A stretch of 5,748 nt of DNA. Origin: Chlamydiota bacterium. GTDB taxonomy: Bacteria; Chlamydiota; Chlamydiia; Chlamydiales; Criblamydiaceae. Location of the stretch: NCBI GenBank assembly GCA_021772365.1, contig JAJFMC010000347.1, forward strand, positions 1 to 5,748. The letters are read 5' to 3'. Numbering within the stretch: the first letter of the stretch is position 1; each line of letters opens with the position of its first letter. A program made the translations under genes and the position numbers. Of this stretch, positions 1 to 5,748 are shown in pieces. The notes below the pieces were generated by a model. That model was given only the letters and a program-made list of their open reading frames with translations, had not been told where the DNA came from and made no database searches.

Positions 1-27
1 TTCTACACCCTGCTTAAGGAATTAAAT

Positions 28-513
28 ATGATAATTAAAATAATTATAACGTGTTTTCTAATGATCACCCAAAACTTTTCGCTCGATGCGGAAATAAAAA
101 AGTTATCTTTTGGTATGTTAGAGCAAAGTAACCCCCTTCACGAGCTTAGTGGGGAAGAGGTTGAGATAAGAGGTTTTTTTTATGAAGGCGGAGAAGGGAG
201 TTACGTTCTTGCTTCACAACCTAATCTAAAATCTTGTTGCGTAGGAGTTACGAACAAAATCAAAAATCAAATTATCTTGCTAGGAGCTCTTCCGGAAATA
301 CCTTTACAGAGGGCGGTTACCGTGCGGGGATATTTTGTGACGGATCCGACATTCAGTGAAAATGACGAATTGATCGGATTGTATTACTTGAAAAACATCA
401 AACTTCAGAGTGAGTTTGATGAAACGACGATCTATTCATTAGTTGTCTTTTTTGCGATCTTTTTATTTATGATTGTGGGAGTGATTCTTTACCGAAGGAA
501 TTTATCGAATTAA
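28..513 (+). CDS. Exported single-pass membrane protein with Cys-Cys motif, unknown function
   Basis: I do not recognise a named family. The 161-residue product has a hydrophobic N-terminus (residues 1-19, with Lys4) that looks like a Sec signal peptide. It lacks a convincing lipobox: Cys9 follows Ile-Ile-Thr. Residues about 40-127 form a beta-rich domain with two similar strands, EVEIRGFF (44-51) and AVTVRGYF (96-103), a pattern typical of small OB-like barrels. Between them lies PNLKSCCVG (65-73) with adjacent cysteines Cys70-Cys71, a possible metal or redox site. A membrane helix spans 135-155 and ends in a short Arg-Arg tail. The inferred topology is type I: domain outside the cytoplasm, C-terminus inside. 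The start is supported by AAGGA at 16-20, 7 nt upstream. No promoter fits in the 27 bases available, so the gene may be the last of an operon that begins outside the window. It is transcribed towards the next gene. Domain function is inference; an alternative is a DUF3299-like periplasmic domain. Confidence 0.8.
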   Translation: MIIKIIITCFLMITQNFSLDAEIKKLSFGMLEQSNPLHELSGEEVEIRGFFYEGGEGSYVLASQPNLKSCCVGVTNKIKNQIILLGALPEIPLQRAVTVRGYFVTDPTFSENDELIGLYYLKNIKLQSEFDETTIYSLVVFFAIFLFMIVGVILYRRNLSN

Positions 514-540
514 ATTCCAGTTATTGAGTTCACTTCGGAG

Positions 541-576
541 TAATTAGGTGTTGCACAAAATGGAAACACCTAATTA
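541..576. terminator. Candidate bidirectional terminator hairpin
   Basis: A perfect 12-bp inverted repeat (TAATTAGGTGTT at 541-552, AACACCTAATTA at 565-576) encloses a 12-nt loop. It lies between two convergent genes, 27 bp after the stop of the first and 9 bp beyond the stop of the second. The AT-rich stem base could supply U-rich RNA on either strand, but there is no separate T-tract, so termination may be weak or factor-assisted. A protein-binding site is possible but less likely in this position. Confidence 0.55.
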
Positions 577-585
577 AAGCATCGA

Positions 586-1017
586 TTATGCTTTCTCTTT
601 TGTTTTACTATTTCCTGCTGTGCAGATGAAATCTGTAATAAGCAAAATGAATCCTAATGAAAACATTTCAAAAATGATTCTTATATTCATTCCTTTAGCA
701 AAATCGTTTTTCAAGAGTTTGGCACCGGCCAAAAGACCACTTTTGTAGCTAGAAAGTTTTTCGTCTTTCGCTAACTTTTCTACTTGACCTGGGATCACTT
801 TAAATACGATATATTTTACGAGTGCCATGATTGTACTCAATACAGGGATATATCCTATAAATTGAGTAATGTTTTTAAAGGTGTTGGCACCACTTACTGC
901 TTTTTGAATACTGTCGTTTTTAGGTAGTTTGTCTAGTCCTGTTGCTTTATTAAATTTTTTAGAAAACGTTTCGTTGGATTGAAATCCATAAGCGTCATAA
1001 AAACCAATTTTAGTCAT
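586..1017 (-). CDS. Small protein with two hydrophobic segments, unknown function
   Basis: This 143-residue product matches no family I know. The N-terminal 45 residues are polar and mixed in charge (MTKIGFYDAYGF start). Two hydrophobic segments follow, at about 50-75 (containing GYIPVLSTI) and 112-134 (FSLGFILLITDF), separated by a Lys-rich loop of about 37 residues. The tail is short and basic (KTKEKA). A polytopic membrane protein with both ends on the same side is the simplest reading. The loop is longer than in the classical bilobed chlamydial inclusion membrane proteins, so I do not call it one. The frame stays open upstream to an ATG at 1095. I chose 1017 because AAGGAAGG lies 6 nt before it, the added N-terminus would be an unconvincing Lys/Ile-rich leader, and the predicted transcript starts near 1100. 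Sampled lines suggest about 33% GC, the lowest of the four genes. It is divergent from the 554-residue gene and shares its control region. Confidence 0.75.
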   Translation of the reverse strand: MTKIGFYDAYGFQSNETFSKKFNKATGLDKLPKNDSIQKAVSGANTFKNITQFIGYIPVLSTIMALVKYIVFKVIPGQVEKLAKDEKLSSYKSGLLAGAKLLKNDFAKGMNIRIIFEMFSLGFILLITDFICTAGNSKTKEKA

Positions 1018-1023
1018 AATTGA

Positions 1024-1031
1024 CCTTCCTT
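1024..1031 (-). promoter_or_regulatory. Ribosome binding site fixing the start at 1017
   Basis: On the - strand the sequence reads AAGGAAGG, with two purine-rich Shine-Dalgarno cores. It ends 6 nt before the ATG at 1017. No comparable site precedes the upstream in-frame ATG at 1095, so this site decides between the two starts. Confidence 0.75.
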
Positions 1032-1085
1032 TATAAAGTTTAAAATTATGTTCTATAATGATTGTGATTCTGTAAATTATTTTTT

Positions 1086-1098
1086 TTTGTGTCACAAA
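1086..1098. promoter_or_regulatory. Palindrome TTTGTG-N-CACAAA at the predicted transcript start
   Basis: Two perfect 6-bp arms, TTTGTG (1086-1091) and CACAAA (1093-1098), flank a single central base. The site lies just downstream of the -10 box of the leftward promoter, about where its transcript should begin (near 1100). A repressor bound here would block initiation or escape. The operator role is inference; in AT-rich DNA a 13-bp palindrome can arise by chance. Confidence 0.3.
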
Positions 1099-1106
1099 TT
1101 CGATTT

Positions 1107-1135
1107 AGATTATCAATGGGTAGGTTTGTTGTCAA
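1107..1135 (-). promoter_or_regulatory. Near-consensus sigma-70-type promoter for the 143-residue gene
   Basis: Read on the - strand, TTGACA (1130-1135, perfect -35) is followed by a 17-bp spacer and TAATCT (1107-1112, four of six matches to TATAAT). The predicted start is near 1100, giving a leader of about 83 nt before the ATG at 1017. Directly upstream of the -35 box, 1136-1151 is pure A/T except for one base and has a run of seven A on this strand, like an UP element. This is the best promoter in the window and suggests strong transcription of a small membrane protein. Confidence 0.7.
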
Positions 1136-1160
1136 TTTAAAATCTTTTTTTCTTAACATA

Positions 1161-1172
1161 ACCTTTAAAGGT
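1161..1172. promoter_or_regulatory. 12-bp perfect palindrome in the divergent control region
   Basis: ACCTTTAAAGGT is a perfect 12-bp palindrome with no spacer, 41 bp before the start of the rightward gene and 25 bp upstream of the leftward -35 box. This is a sensible place for an operator serving one or both divergent genes. I found no convincing promoter of the usual form for the rightward gene, so its promoter may overlap this element or use a weak or alternative signal. Confidence 0.3.
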
Positions 1173-1204
1173 ATCTGCTACTGTTTGTTTTTTTTATCAT
1201 TCAT

Positions 1205-1210
1205 AGAGGA
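1205..1210 (+). promoter_or_regulatory. Ribosome binding site with two candidate starts
   Basis: AGAGGA precedes two adjacent in-frame ATG codons. It is 3 nt from the first (1214) and 6 nt from the second (1217). The second spacing is more usual, so translation may begin mainly at 1217, one residue shorter. Confidence 0.55.
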
Positions 1211-1213
1211 ATC

Positions 1214-2878
1214 ATGATGCGAATTGACACCGCTATACCGAATACTTCTTGGTTTACTCTTGGGGTAGACGTACCCTACCGCTTTGCCTACCGACACATT
1301 CAAATTGCTTTTAAAGAGCCGGATATTGGATTTTTCGAGAGGATCACTCACATCACGATGAGTGCTCTACTATCGATACCCGTTGTGGGGATTGTGATCG
1401 TAATTGCCGAAAGGCTTCTCTTTCCACCTAAAAAAGGTGGGCAGGTCACCAAAGACCAACAGACGGAACCAAAGAGTTCTGTTCAAACGGTCAAAAAAAT
1501 TATCAGGCCACACTTGATTTTAGATCTAGTAGATAACAAAGTACCTGTAGAATCTATCACTTTCGACGAGCTAGAGGAAATTGCTGATAATGGAAAGTTA
1601 TGGAGCTTGCTCAACCAGTCGAAGAAGAAAGTATCAGAAATTTTTACAGAAAAACATTTCAAAATTTTATTATTAAAGGCTCATATTTCTACGTTAGGTG
1701 ATCGTATTGACACTCTTAAATCTATTGTTGAACTGATTCCTTTTGACAAACTTTCGCAAATAGAAATTTTGAAAATTATCTGCAAACATGCCACTCCCGA
1801 AATGGAACTGGTGCTGCAGGTGAAAATCAATAAAGTACGACGATTATTGAAATCATGGAACAAGGATACAAGCATCATTACAGAGCTCAATAGTTTGATG
1901 AAGAAGAGTAACGAGAGTGCTATTAAACAGAGAGGTGACAAGGAGAAAATTGAGAAACAAAAGCGACAGGAACAGACACAAAGAACATTCAAGTTTCATG
2001 TCCCACTACCCGGTGAACATTCACATCAAATACCGGTAAACGGTAAGTCTCCAAGAAGTGATGACGTTGATATGAGTGATGATCAATTTTTGGAGTTGCT
2101 AAAGAGCACTCCGGAAGATACGGGAGTTTTTCAGCAAAAAGTTTTTGTCTATAAATTGCTGCAGTCATATTCGGAAAGTCGTTCAGAAACAAAACAAAAA
2201 ATCGAAGAGCACATGAAAAATGGACTAGAATCGCAGCTCACAACAATGGCTATCATGAGCGAGACAGTCAGCATGCACCCTGATGAGATAGCTAGTTTGG
2301 TTCAGCTGCTGCAGGTTATCGATCCTAGCCGTATTGTTATACTGTGGGATCAATTGCTTAAAAACAAAGCAGCATTTTTAGGTGAGCAAGGTAAGCAGGA
2401 AAATGCTTTGAGGATTGGGGCTGTTTTCGGTGCTCTCTCCGATGAACAGGTACAACACAGCTTAAAAGATAAAAAATTTGAAATCGCCATTCGAGATTAC
2501 CCTAAAGAAGCAGCAAAACATATGTCGGCAAGCCACCTAGATCTTATGTCAGGTGTGATCGGTCCTGAAGCGTTATCTGAACTGGTTCCTTCGCTGGAGG
2601 AAAATGACAGAAACTCATTATACGAAACGTTGAAGATCGTCTGTAAACAGTTTCCTACACACATCAGCTCGCATCAAAAGAAGGTTGCTGAGTTGGATGA
2701 CGTATTGAAAAAGGCTGATGAGCAAAAAAATCGACAAAAGTACAACTTATTAAAAACAAAGCACGATGAACTGAAAAGTCAATTAATTACCTTAGAAAGG
2801 GTCCTTAGAGTGAAAATTAAAAAACTCGGTGACGAAACAAAAAGTAGAGAGTTGTTTGCCCTTGCTAAAATAAAGTAG
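1214..2878 (+). CDS. N-terminally membrane-anchored helical/coiled-coil protein, unknown function
   Basis: This 554-residue protein matches no family I can name. Residues 1-43 are mixed and aromatic-rich, with no cleavable signal peptide. One hydrophobic segment lies at about 44-65 (LLSIPVVGIVIVI) and is followed by a basic stretch (PPKKGG, 71-76), consistent with an anchor whose large C-terminal part stays in the cytoplasm, or in the host cytosol if the protein is secreted. The rest is almost entirely predicted helical. A Lys/Gln/Glu-rich segment at 230-257 looks like coiled coil. A Pro/Gly/His-rich linker at 259-282 divides the body, and a second charged coiled-coil region covers about 485-545. 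The two halves contain similar segments ending in LKIICK (186-191) and LKIVCK (473-478), suggesting an old duplication. I see no enzyme motif, ATP-binding loop or zinc site. The start follows AGAGGA; 1217 is an equally plausible ATG. The protein could be a scaffold, a tether or a secreted effector of an intracellular bacterium; none of these is shown. Confidence 0.82.
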   Translation: MMRIDTAIPNTSWFTLGVDVPYRFAYRHIQIAFKEPDIGFFERITHITMSALLSIPVVGIVIVIAERLLFPPKKGGQVTKDQQTEPKSSVQTVKKIIRPHLILDLVDNKVPVESITFDELEEIADNGKLWSLLNQSKKKVSEIFTEKHFKILLLKAHISTLGDRIDTLKSIVELIPFDKLSQIEILKIICKHATPEMELVLQVKINKVRRLLKSWNKDTSIITELNSLMKKSNESAIKQRGDKEKIEKQKRQEQTQRTFKFHVPLPGEHSHQIPVNGKSPRSDDVDMSDDQFLELLKSTPEDTGVFQQKVFVYKLLQSYSESRSETKQKIEEHMKNGLESQLTTMAIMSETVSMHPDEIASLVQLLQVIDPSRIVILWDQLLKNKAAFLGEQGKQENALRIGAVFGALSDEQVQHSLKDKKFEIAIRDYPKEAAKHMSASHLDLMSGVIGPEALSELVPSLEENDRNSLYETLKIVCKQFPTHISSHQKKVAELDDVLKKADEQKNRQKYNLLKTKHDELKSQLITLERVLRVKIKKLGDETKSRELFALAKIK

Positions 2879-2899
2879 ATACATGAACACTCTCAATCT

Positions 2900-5644
2900 C
2901 TAAAGCACCAATTCGCAGTACGTCAGGTGGTTCTCAGAACAAGGGCTCAAAGTAAATCCATGCTTCGCAAAAATCGATAGCATCCCACTATTTTCTGAGA
3001 GTACCTCAGCCTTGATCGTATCTAACTTTTCCTGCTTAGCTACCTCGATCAAGTGTTCTAACATTTGCGTGCCAAGCCCTTTTCCATGGTATGAATCGAT
3101 AATTGTCATGGTCATTTTTGCCTCAGCAGTTCCGGGAATACGACTCAACCTCGCAATTCCTACAATTTTCTTTTCATTGACTTCTGCGATGAGAGCGAGC
3201 TCCCTAGCATAATCATTGAAACATATATGGATTAATCGTTCGTGAGCCGTTCTTTCATCCAGGCTTAGGAATTCGAAATATCTCTGCCTTACAGTATTCT
3301 CCGACAGCTCTTTGTGGAACGCTTTGACCATAGGTTCATCTTCTGCTTTGATAGGCCGAAGAAGGACGGGCATATCATTTTTCAGATGAGTAGTATGGAT
3401 ATACTGGATAGGGTAGGGACGAATCGCAGTTTTAGGTAACTCTTCAGGTGATAGCTCCGGATCATGCAGTACCACCCTAGCGTCTAAAGCAATGATCTCT
3501 TCAGGTGAAACAAGAAGGGGATTGATGTCGAGCTCTTTGATCCAAGGATTTTCTACTATCAGCTGCGAAAAGTGAACAAGGATCTGTTCCAACTCTTTCA
3601 AATCTATGGCTTCACGTCCACGAACACCTTCTAAGGCAGTGTAAATTTTTGTCTGCCTCATCATACGCCTTGCCAGCGTCGTATTAAGTGGAGGAAGGCC
3701 CAGGCAACGGTCTTTGTACACTTCGACAAGCTGGCCGCCGGTACCGAAAAGCAGTACAGGACCGAATTGTTCATCGCAGGAGCTTCCTAAAATAAGCTCA
3801 TAGCCATCGAGTTTGACCATGCGCTGGACCGTCACGCCGTCAAAAGCGTCGGCTCCGACTTTTTCTGTGACGGACTGCTCGATCTCACTAAATGCGTTAG
3901 CAACCTCATCCGCTGAGTTCAAGTTGAGCTTCACCCCTCCCACATCGGTTTTGTGCGTAATTGTTTTGGAGTACAGTTTGAGGACGACGGGATAGCGTAA
4001 CCTGTTGGCTTTTTCTACAGCTTTTTCACAGGTCGTCGCAGTGAGAGTTTCAACAACGGGGATGTTGTAGCAGGCGAGGATTCTTTTCGATTCATATTCA
4101 TCGAGTAAATCACGTTTCTCTCTTCTGGCTTTATTGATAATTTGGTCGACTTCCCAGATCGATGGTACATCGACACAAAACTCGGATGTTTCATCACGGA
4201 TCGATGGCGTTTCGTAGATGCTGCGTAAATTTTGACTGTAGGTCCACATCTTCGCAAACGACCAGGCGGCATCATCGGGATAGCTAAATGATGGGATCCC
4301 TGTCTGGTGTAATGTCTGCGCACCTTTTGCAACGGTATCTCCACCCATCCAGCTGGCTAAAATGGGTTTGTTGTCGAGATGAGCAAATTCACGCATATAC
4401 TCTGCTGTCCCATTGGGATCGGTCACATCCTGAGGAGAAAGAACTACAAGGATGCCATCGACGTTGTCATCGTTAGCGACAATGCGTATGGTCGTCCCAA
4501 AACGATCAGCTAAAGCATCTCCCAAAATGTCGACGGGGTTGCCGTGGCTCCATGCAGGGGGGAGGTGCTCATTGAGCTGCGCGATTGTCTCTTCCTGGAG
4601 CTTCGCAATTTTTGCACCGTTGAATACCGTTGCATCCGTAGCAAGAACGGATGGTCCACCGGCATTGGTGACGATTGCAAGATTAGGACCTTTCGGCAAT
4701 GGCTGCCTGGCGAGGACTGAGGCCATGTCAAATAACTCGGAAATGGTATTAACACGTAACACCCCGGCACGTAACAGTGCTGCGTCAAAGACTTCATCAC
4801 TCCCTGCAAGAGAACCTGTATGTGAGGCTGCAGCTTGTGCAGCGTCGGGGCTACGCCCTCCTTTGATGATGATAATAGGCTTCTCTAAAGCTATCTCGCG
4901 AGCTGCTGTCAGAAATGTACGTGGATCCCCAACTGTTTCCATGTACATCAAAATACTTTTTGTCTCTGGATCGTTCCCAAAATAATGAATTAAATCCCCC
5001 CAATTCACATCGGCCATCGAACCAATGGAAACAAACGCACTAAAGCCGATGTTCTCCTTAAAACTCCAATCTAGAACCGCTGTGCACATCGCCCCGGATT
5101 GACTAATGAAAGCCAAGTTTCCAGAATGGGCCATCCCTTTTGCAAATGTTGCGTTCAGACCGGACTGAGGACTCATCACACCTAAACAGTTGGGACCAAT
5201 GATCGGCATATTGCCGCTACGTGCAATACGCACAACTTCTTGTTCTATAGCAAGTCCTTCAGGTCCAACCTCTTTAAATCCTGCGGATATGATGATGGCT
5301 GATTTAACACCAACCTCGACGCACTCTTCGATAATTTTGGGTACGGTTTTTGCGGGAGTGACGATAATCGCTAAATCTACGATTTCAGGAACGGAAGAAA
5401 TATTGGGGTATGCTTTGATTCCTAGCACTGTATCACGCTTAGGATTAACTGGATATAATTTATCTCCCAACGAACCTTCAAGTAAATTGGCCATAATCGT
5501 TCGACCCACAGTCCCTAAATCATCTTTCGCACCTATAACAGCTATATTTTTCGGCTTGAATATTGCATTCAATGGTTCGTAAGGTTCTGATATAAAGTTC
5601 TGTGAGGGGTCAGTGTTATGAATGTGGTTCTCTTCCTTTAGCAT
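2900..5644 (-). CDS. ADP-forming acyl-CoA synthetase fused to GNAT domain (Pat-like, bifunctional)
   Basis: The 914-residue product has the Pat/PatZ architecture (about 885 residues in enterobacteria). In order: a Rossmann CoA-binding domain (about 27-125, NIAVIGA at 33-39), succinyl-CoA-ligase-like domains (about 170-310, with SQSGA at 181-185 and SHTGS at 274-278), a linker (about 480-505), an ATP-grasp beta-subunit-like domain (about 505-730, with HKTDVGG at 564-570) and a C-terminal GNAT domain (about 758-914, acetyl-CoA loop HGKGLG at 853-858). Family knowledge: ADP-forming synthetases interconvert acyl-CoA, ADP and phosphate with acid, ATP and CoA through a phosphohistidine; Pat proteins instead acetylate lysines, for example of acetyl-CoA synthetase. 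The phosphohistidine position is occupied (His275), so the synthetase half looks active. The usual GNAT glutamate aligns with Lys843, so acetyl transfer may be altered or lost. The protein should be cytosolic. ATG at 5644 follows AAGGAG with a 10-nt gap; the next Met is residue 51, inside the CoA-binding fold. The gene has its own promoter and is tail-to-tail with its neighbour. The family call is firm; the balance of activities is inference. Confidence 0.95.
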   Translation of the reverse strand: MLKEENHIHNTDPSQNFISEPYEPLNAIFKPKNIAVIGAKDDLGTVGRTIMANLLEGSLGDKLYPVNPKRDTVLGIKAYPNISSVPEIVDLAIIVTPAKTVPKIIEECVEVGVKSAIIISAGFKEVGPEGLAIEQEVVRIARSGNMPIIGPNCLGVMSPQSGLNATFAKGMAHSGNLAFISQSGAMCTAVLDWSFKENIGFSAFVSIGSMADVNWGDLIHYFGNDPETKSILMYMETVGDPRTFLTAAREIALEKPIIIIKGGRSPDAAQAAASHTGSLAGSDEVFDAALLRAGVLRVNTISELFDMASVLARQPLPKGPNLAIVTNAGGPSVLATDATVFNGAKIAKLQEETIAQLNEHLPPAWSHGNPVDILGDALADRFGTTIRIVANDDNVDGILVVLSPQDVTDPNGTAEYMREFAHLDNKPILASWMGGDTVAKGAQTLHQTGIPSFSYPDDAAWSFAKMWTYSQNLRSIYETPSIRDETSEFCVDVPSIWEVDQIINKARREKRDLLDEYESKRILACYNIPVVETLTATTCEKAVEKANRLRYPVVLKLYSKTITHKTDVGGVKLNLNSADEVANAFSEIEQSVTEKVGADAFDGVTVQRMVKLDGYELILGSSCDEQFGPVLLFGTGGQLVEVYKDRCLGLPPLNTTLARRMMRQTKIYTALEGVRGREAIDLKELEQILVHFSQLIVENPWIKELDINPLLVSPEEIIALDARVVLHDPELSPEELPKTAIRPYPIQYIHTTHLKNDMPVLLRPIKAEDEPMVKAFHKELSENTVRQRYFEFLSLDERTAHERLIHICFNDYARELALIAEVNEKKIVGIARLSRIPGTAEAKMTMTIIDSYHGKGLGTQMLEHLIEVAKQEKLDTIKAEVLSENSGMLSIFAKHGFTLSPCSENHLTYCELVL

Positions 5645-5671
5645 AATTTAGCGTCTCCTTACTTAAACCCT

Positions 5672-5701
5672 ATCATAATGTGATCTATAGCAATTTTGCA
5701 A
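5672..5701 (-). promoter_or_regulatory. Sigma-70-type promoter for the synthetase/GNAT gene
   Basis: On the - strand, TTGCAA (5696-5701, four of six matches to TTGACA) is followed by an 18-bp spacer and TATGAT (5672-5677, five of six matches to TATAAT). Transcription would begin near 5665, leaving a short leader of about 20 nt that carries the AAGGAG ribosome binding site at 5655-5660. The gene can therefore be transcribed alone, although read-through from upstream cannot be excluded because the window ends 47 bases further on. Confidence 0.5.
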
Positions 5702-5748
5702 GGTGTAGTAATTGAAGAGCCTTTAACGTTGTCTCTATTTTCCTACGG

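Noticed and set aside
1..25. Two possible ends of an upstream + strand gene, with stops at 15-17 and 23-25.
   Set aside because: Only 4 and 7 codons are visible, too few to support a gene.
1018..1095. N-terminal extension of the 143-residue protein to an upstream ATG at 1095.
   Set aside because: The upstream ATG lacks a ribosome binding site, lies almost at the predicted transcript start, and adds a Lys/Ile-rich leader, whereas the ATG at 1017 has AAGGAAGG 6 nt upstream.
1129..1159. Possible rightward promoter TTGTCA with TAACAT, 19-bp spacer.
   Set aside because: The spacing is too long and the -10 match is weak; it reuses the leftward -35 box and could be a by-product of it.
1681..2192. 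Two minus-strand open frames (1681-1992 and 1989-2192) inside the 554-residue gene.
   Set aside because: They lie antisense to a long convincing gene, have no ribosome binding site I could support, and give Cys/Ser/Phe-rich or mixed sequence typical of reversed coding DNA.
2840..2899. Weak inverted repeat (GAGAGT / ACTCTC) around the junction of the two convergent genes.
   Set aside because: Only 6 bp pair over a loop of roughly 35 nt, with no T-tract; it is not a credible terminator.
3012..5582. Several open frames on both strands inside the synthetase/GNAT gene, including a 177-residue + frame at 4452-4985.
   Set aside because: The recognised protein domains run unbroken through the whole region in the main frame; the others are shadows rich in Ala, Ser, Arg and Pro with no family resemblance.
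5685..5747. Minus-strand frame open from the window edge to a TAG at 5685-5687 (20 codons), possibly the end of an upstream gene.
   Set aside because: Twenty open codons are expected by chance fairly often, and the frame overlaps the promoter proposed for the next gene. The sequence beyond the edge is needed to decide.

Overview
This is a bacterial window with four protein-coding genes and no RNA gene, insertion sequence, CRISPR array or phage element that I can see. Only the last gene belongs to a family I recognise with confidence. Membrane-anchored proteins of no obvious family, a fused acyl-CoA synthetase/acetyltransferase and a moderately AT-rich sequence would suit an amoeba-associated intracellular bacterium, for example an environmental chlamydia (Simkania, Waddlia or Parachlamydia type). 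That is a low-confidence guess from general character, not from a marker gene.

Layout from left to right. (1) 28-513, + strand: a small exported protein with a signal peptide, a beta-rich extracytoplasmic domain with a Cys-Cys pair, and a C-terminal membrane anchor. (2) 541-576: a 12-bp perfect inverted repeat in the 72-bp gap between convergent genes, a candidate two-way terminator. (3) 586-1017, - strand: a 143-residue protein with two hydrophobic segments. Its start is set by a strong ribosome binding site, and its transcription by a near-consensus promoter with a 17-bp spacer and an A-rich upstream tract. (4) 1018-1213: a 196-bp divergent control region with that promoter and two short palindromes. 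(5) 1214-2878, + strand: a 554-residue protein with one N-terminal hydrophobic segment followed by a long helical, charged, partly coiled-coil body with a possible internal duplication. (6) 2900-5644, - strand: a 914-residue fusion of a full-length ADP-forming acyl-CoA synthetase (alpha and beta parts) and a C-terminal GNAT acetyltransferase domain, with its own promoter at 5672-5701.

The genes do not form one pathway. Genes 3 and 5 are divergent, share one control region, and both carry a hydrophobic segment that begins Ile-Pro-Val and ends in Phe 13 residues later, so they may be co-regulated partners or distant relatives. The fusion enzyme is a separate metabolic or regulatory unit that ends 21 bp from gene 5, tail to tail.

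The most notable observation is in the fusion enzyme. It resembles the Pat/PatZ protein lysine acetyltransferases in architecture, but its active-site residues look reversed. The phosphohistidine that enterobacterial Pat has lost is present (His275), while the glutamate expected in the GNAT domain appears to be a lysine (Lys843). It may therefore work mainly as an acetate- and ATP-forming (or acetyl-CoA-forming) enzyme with an altered regulatory GNAT tail. Base composition also steps sharply, from about 33% GC in gene 3 to about 48% in the fusion gene (sampled lines only).
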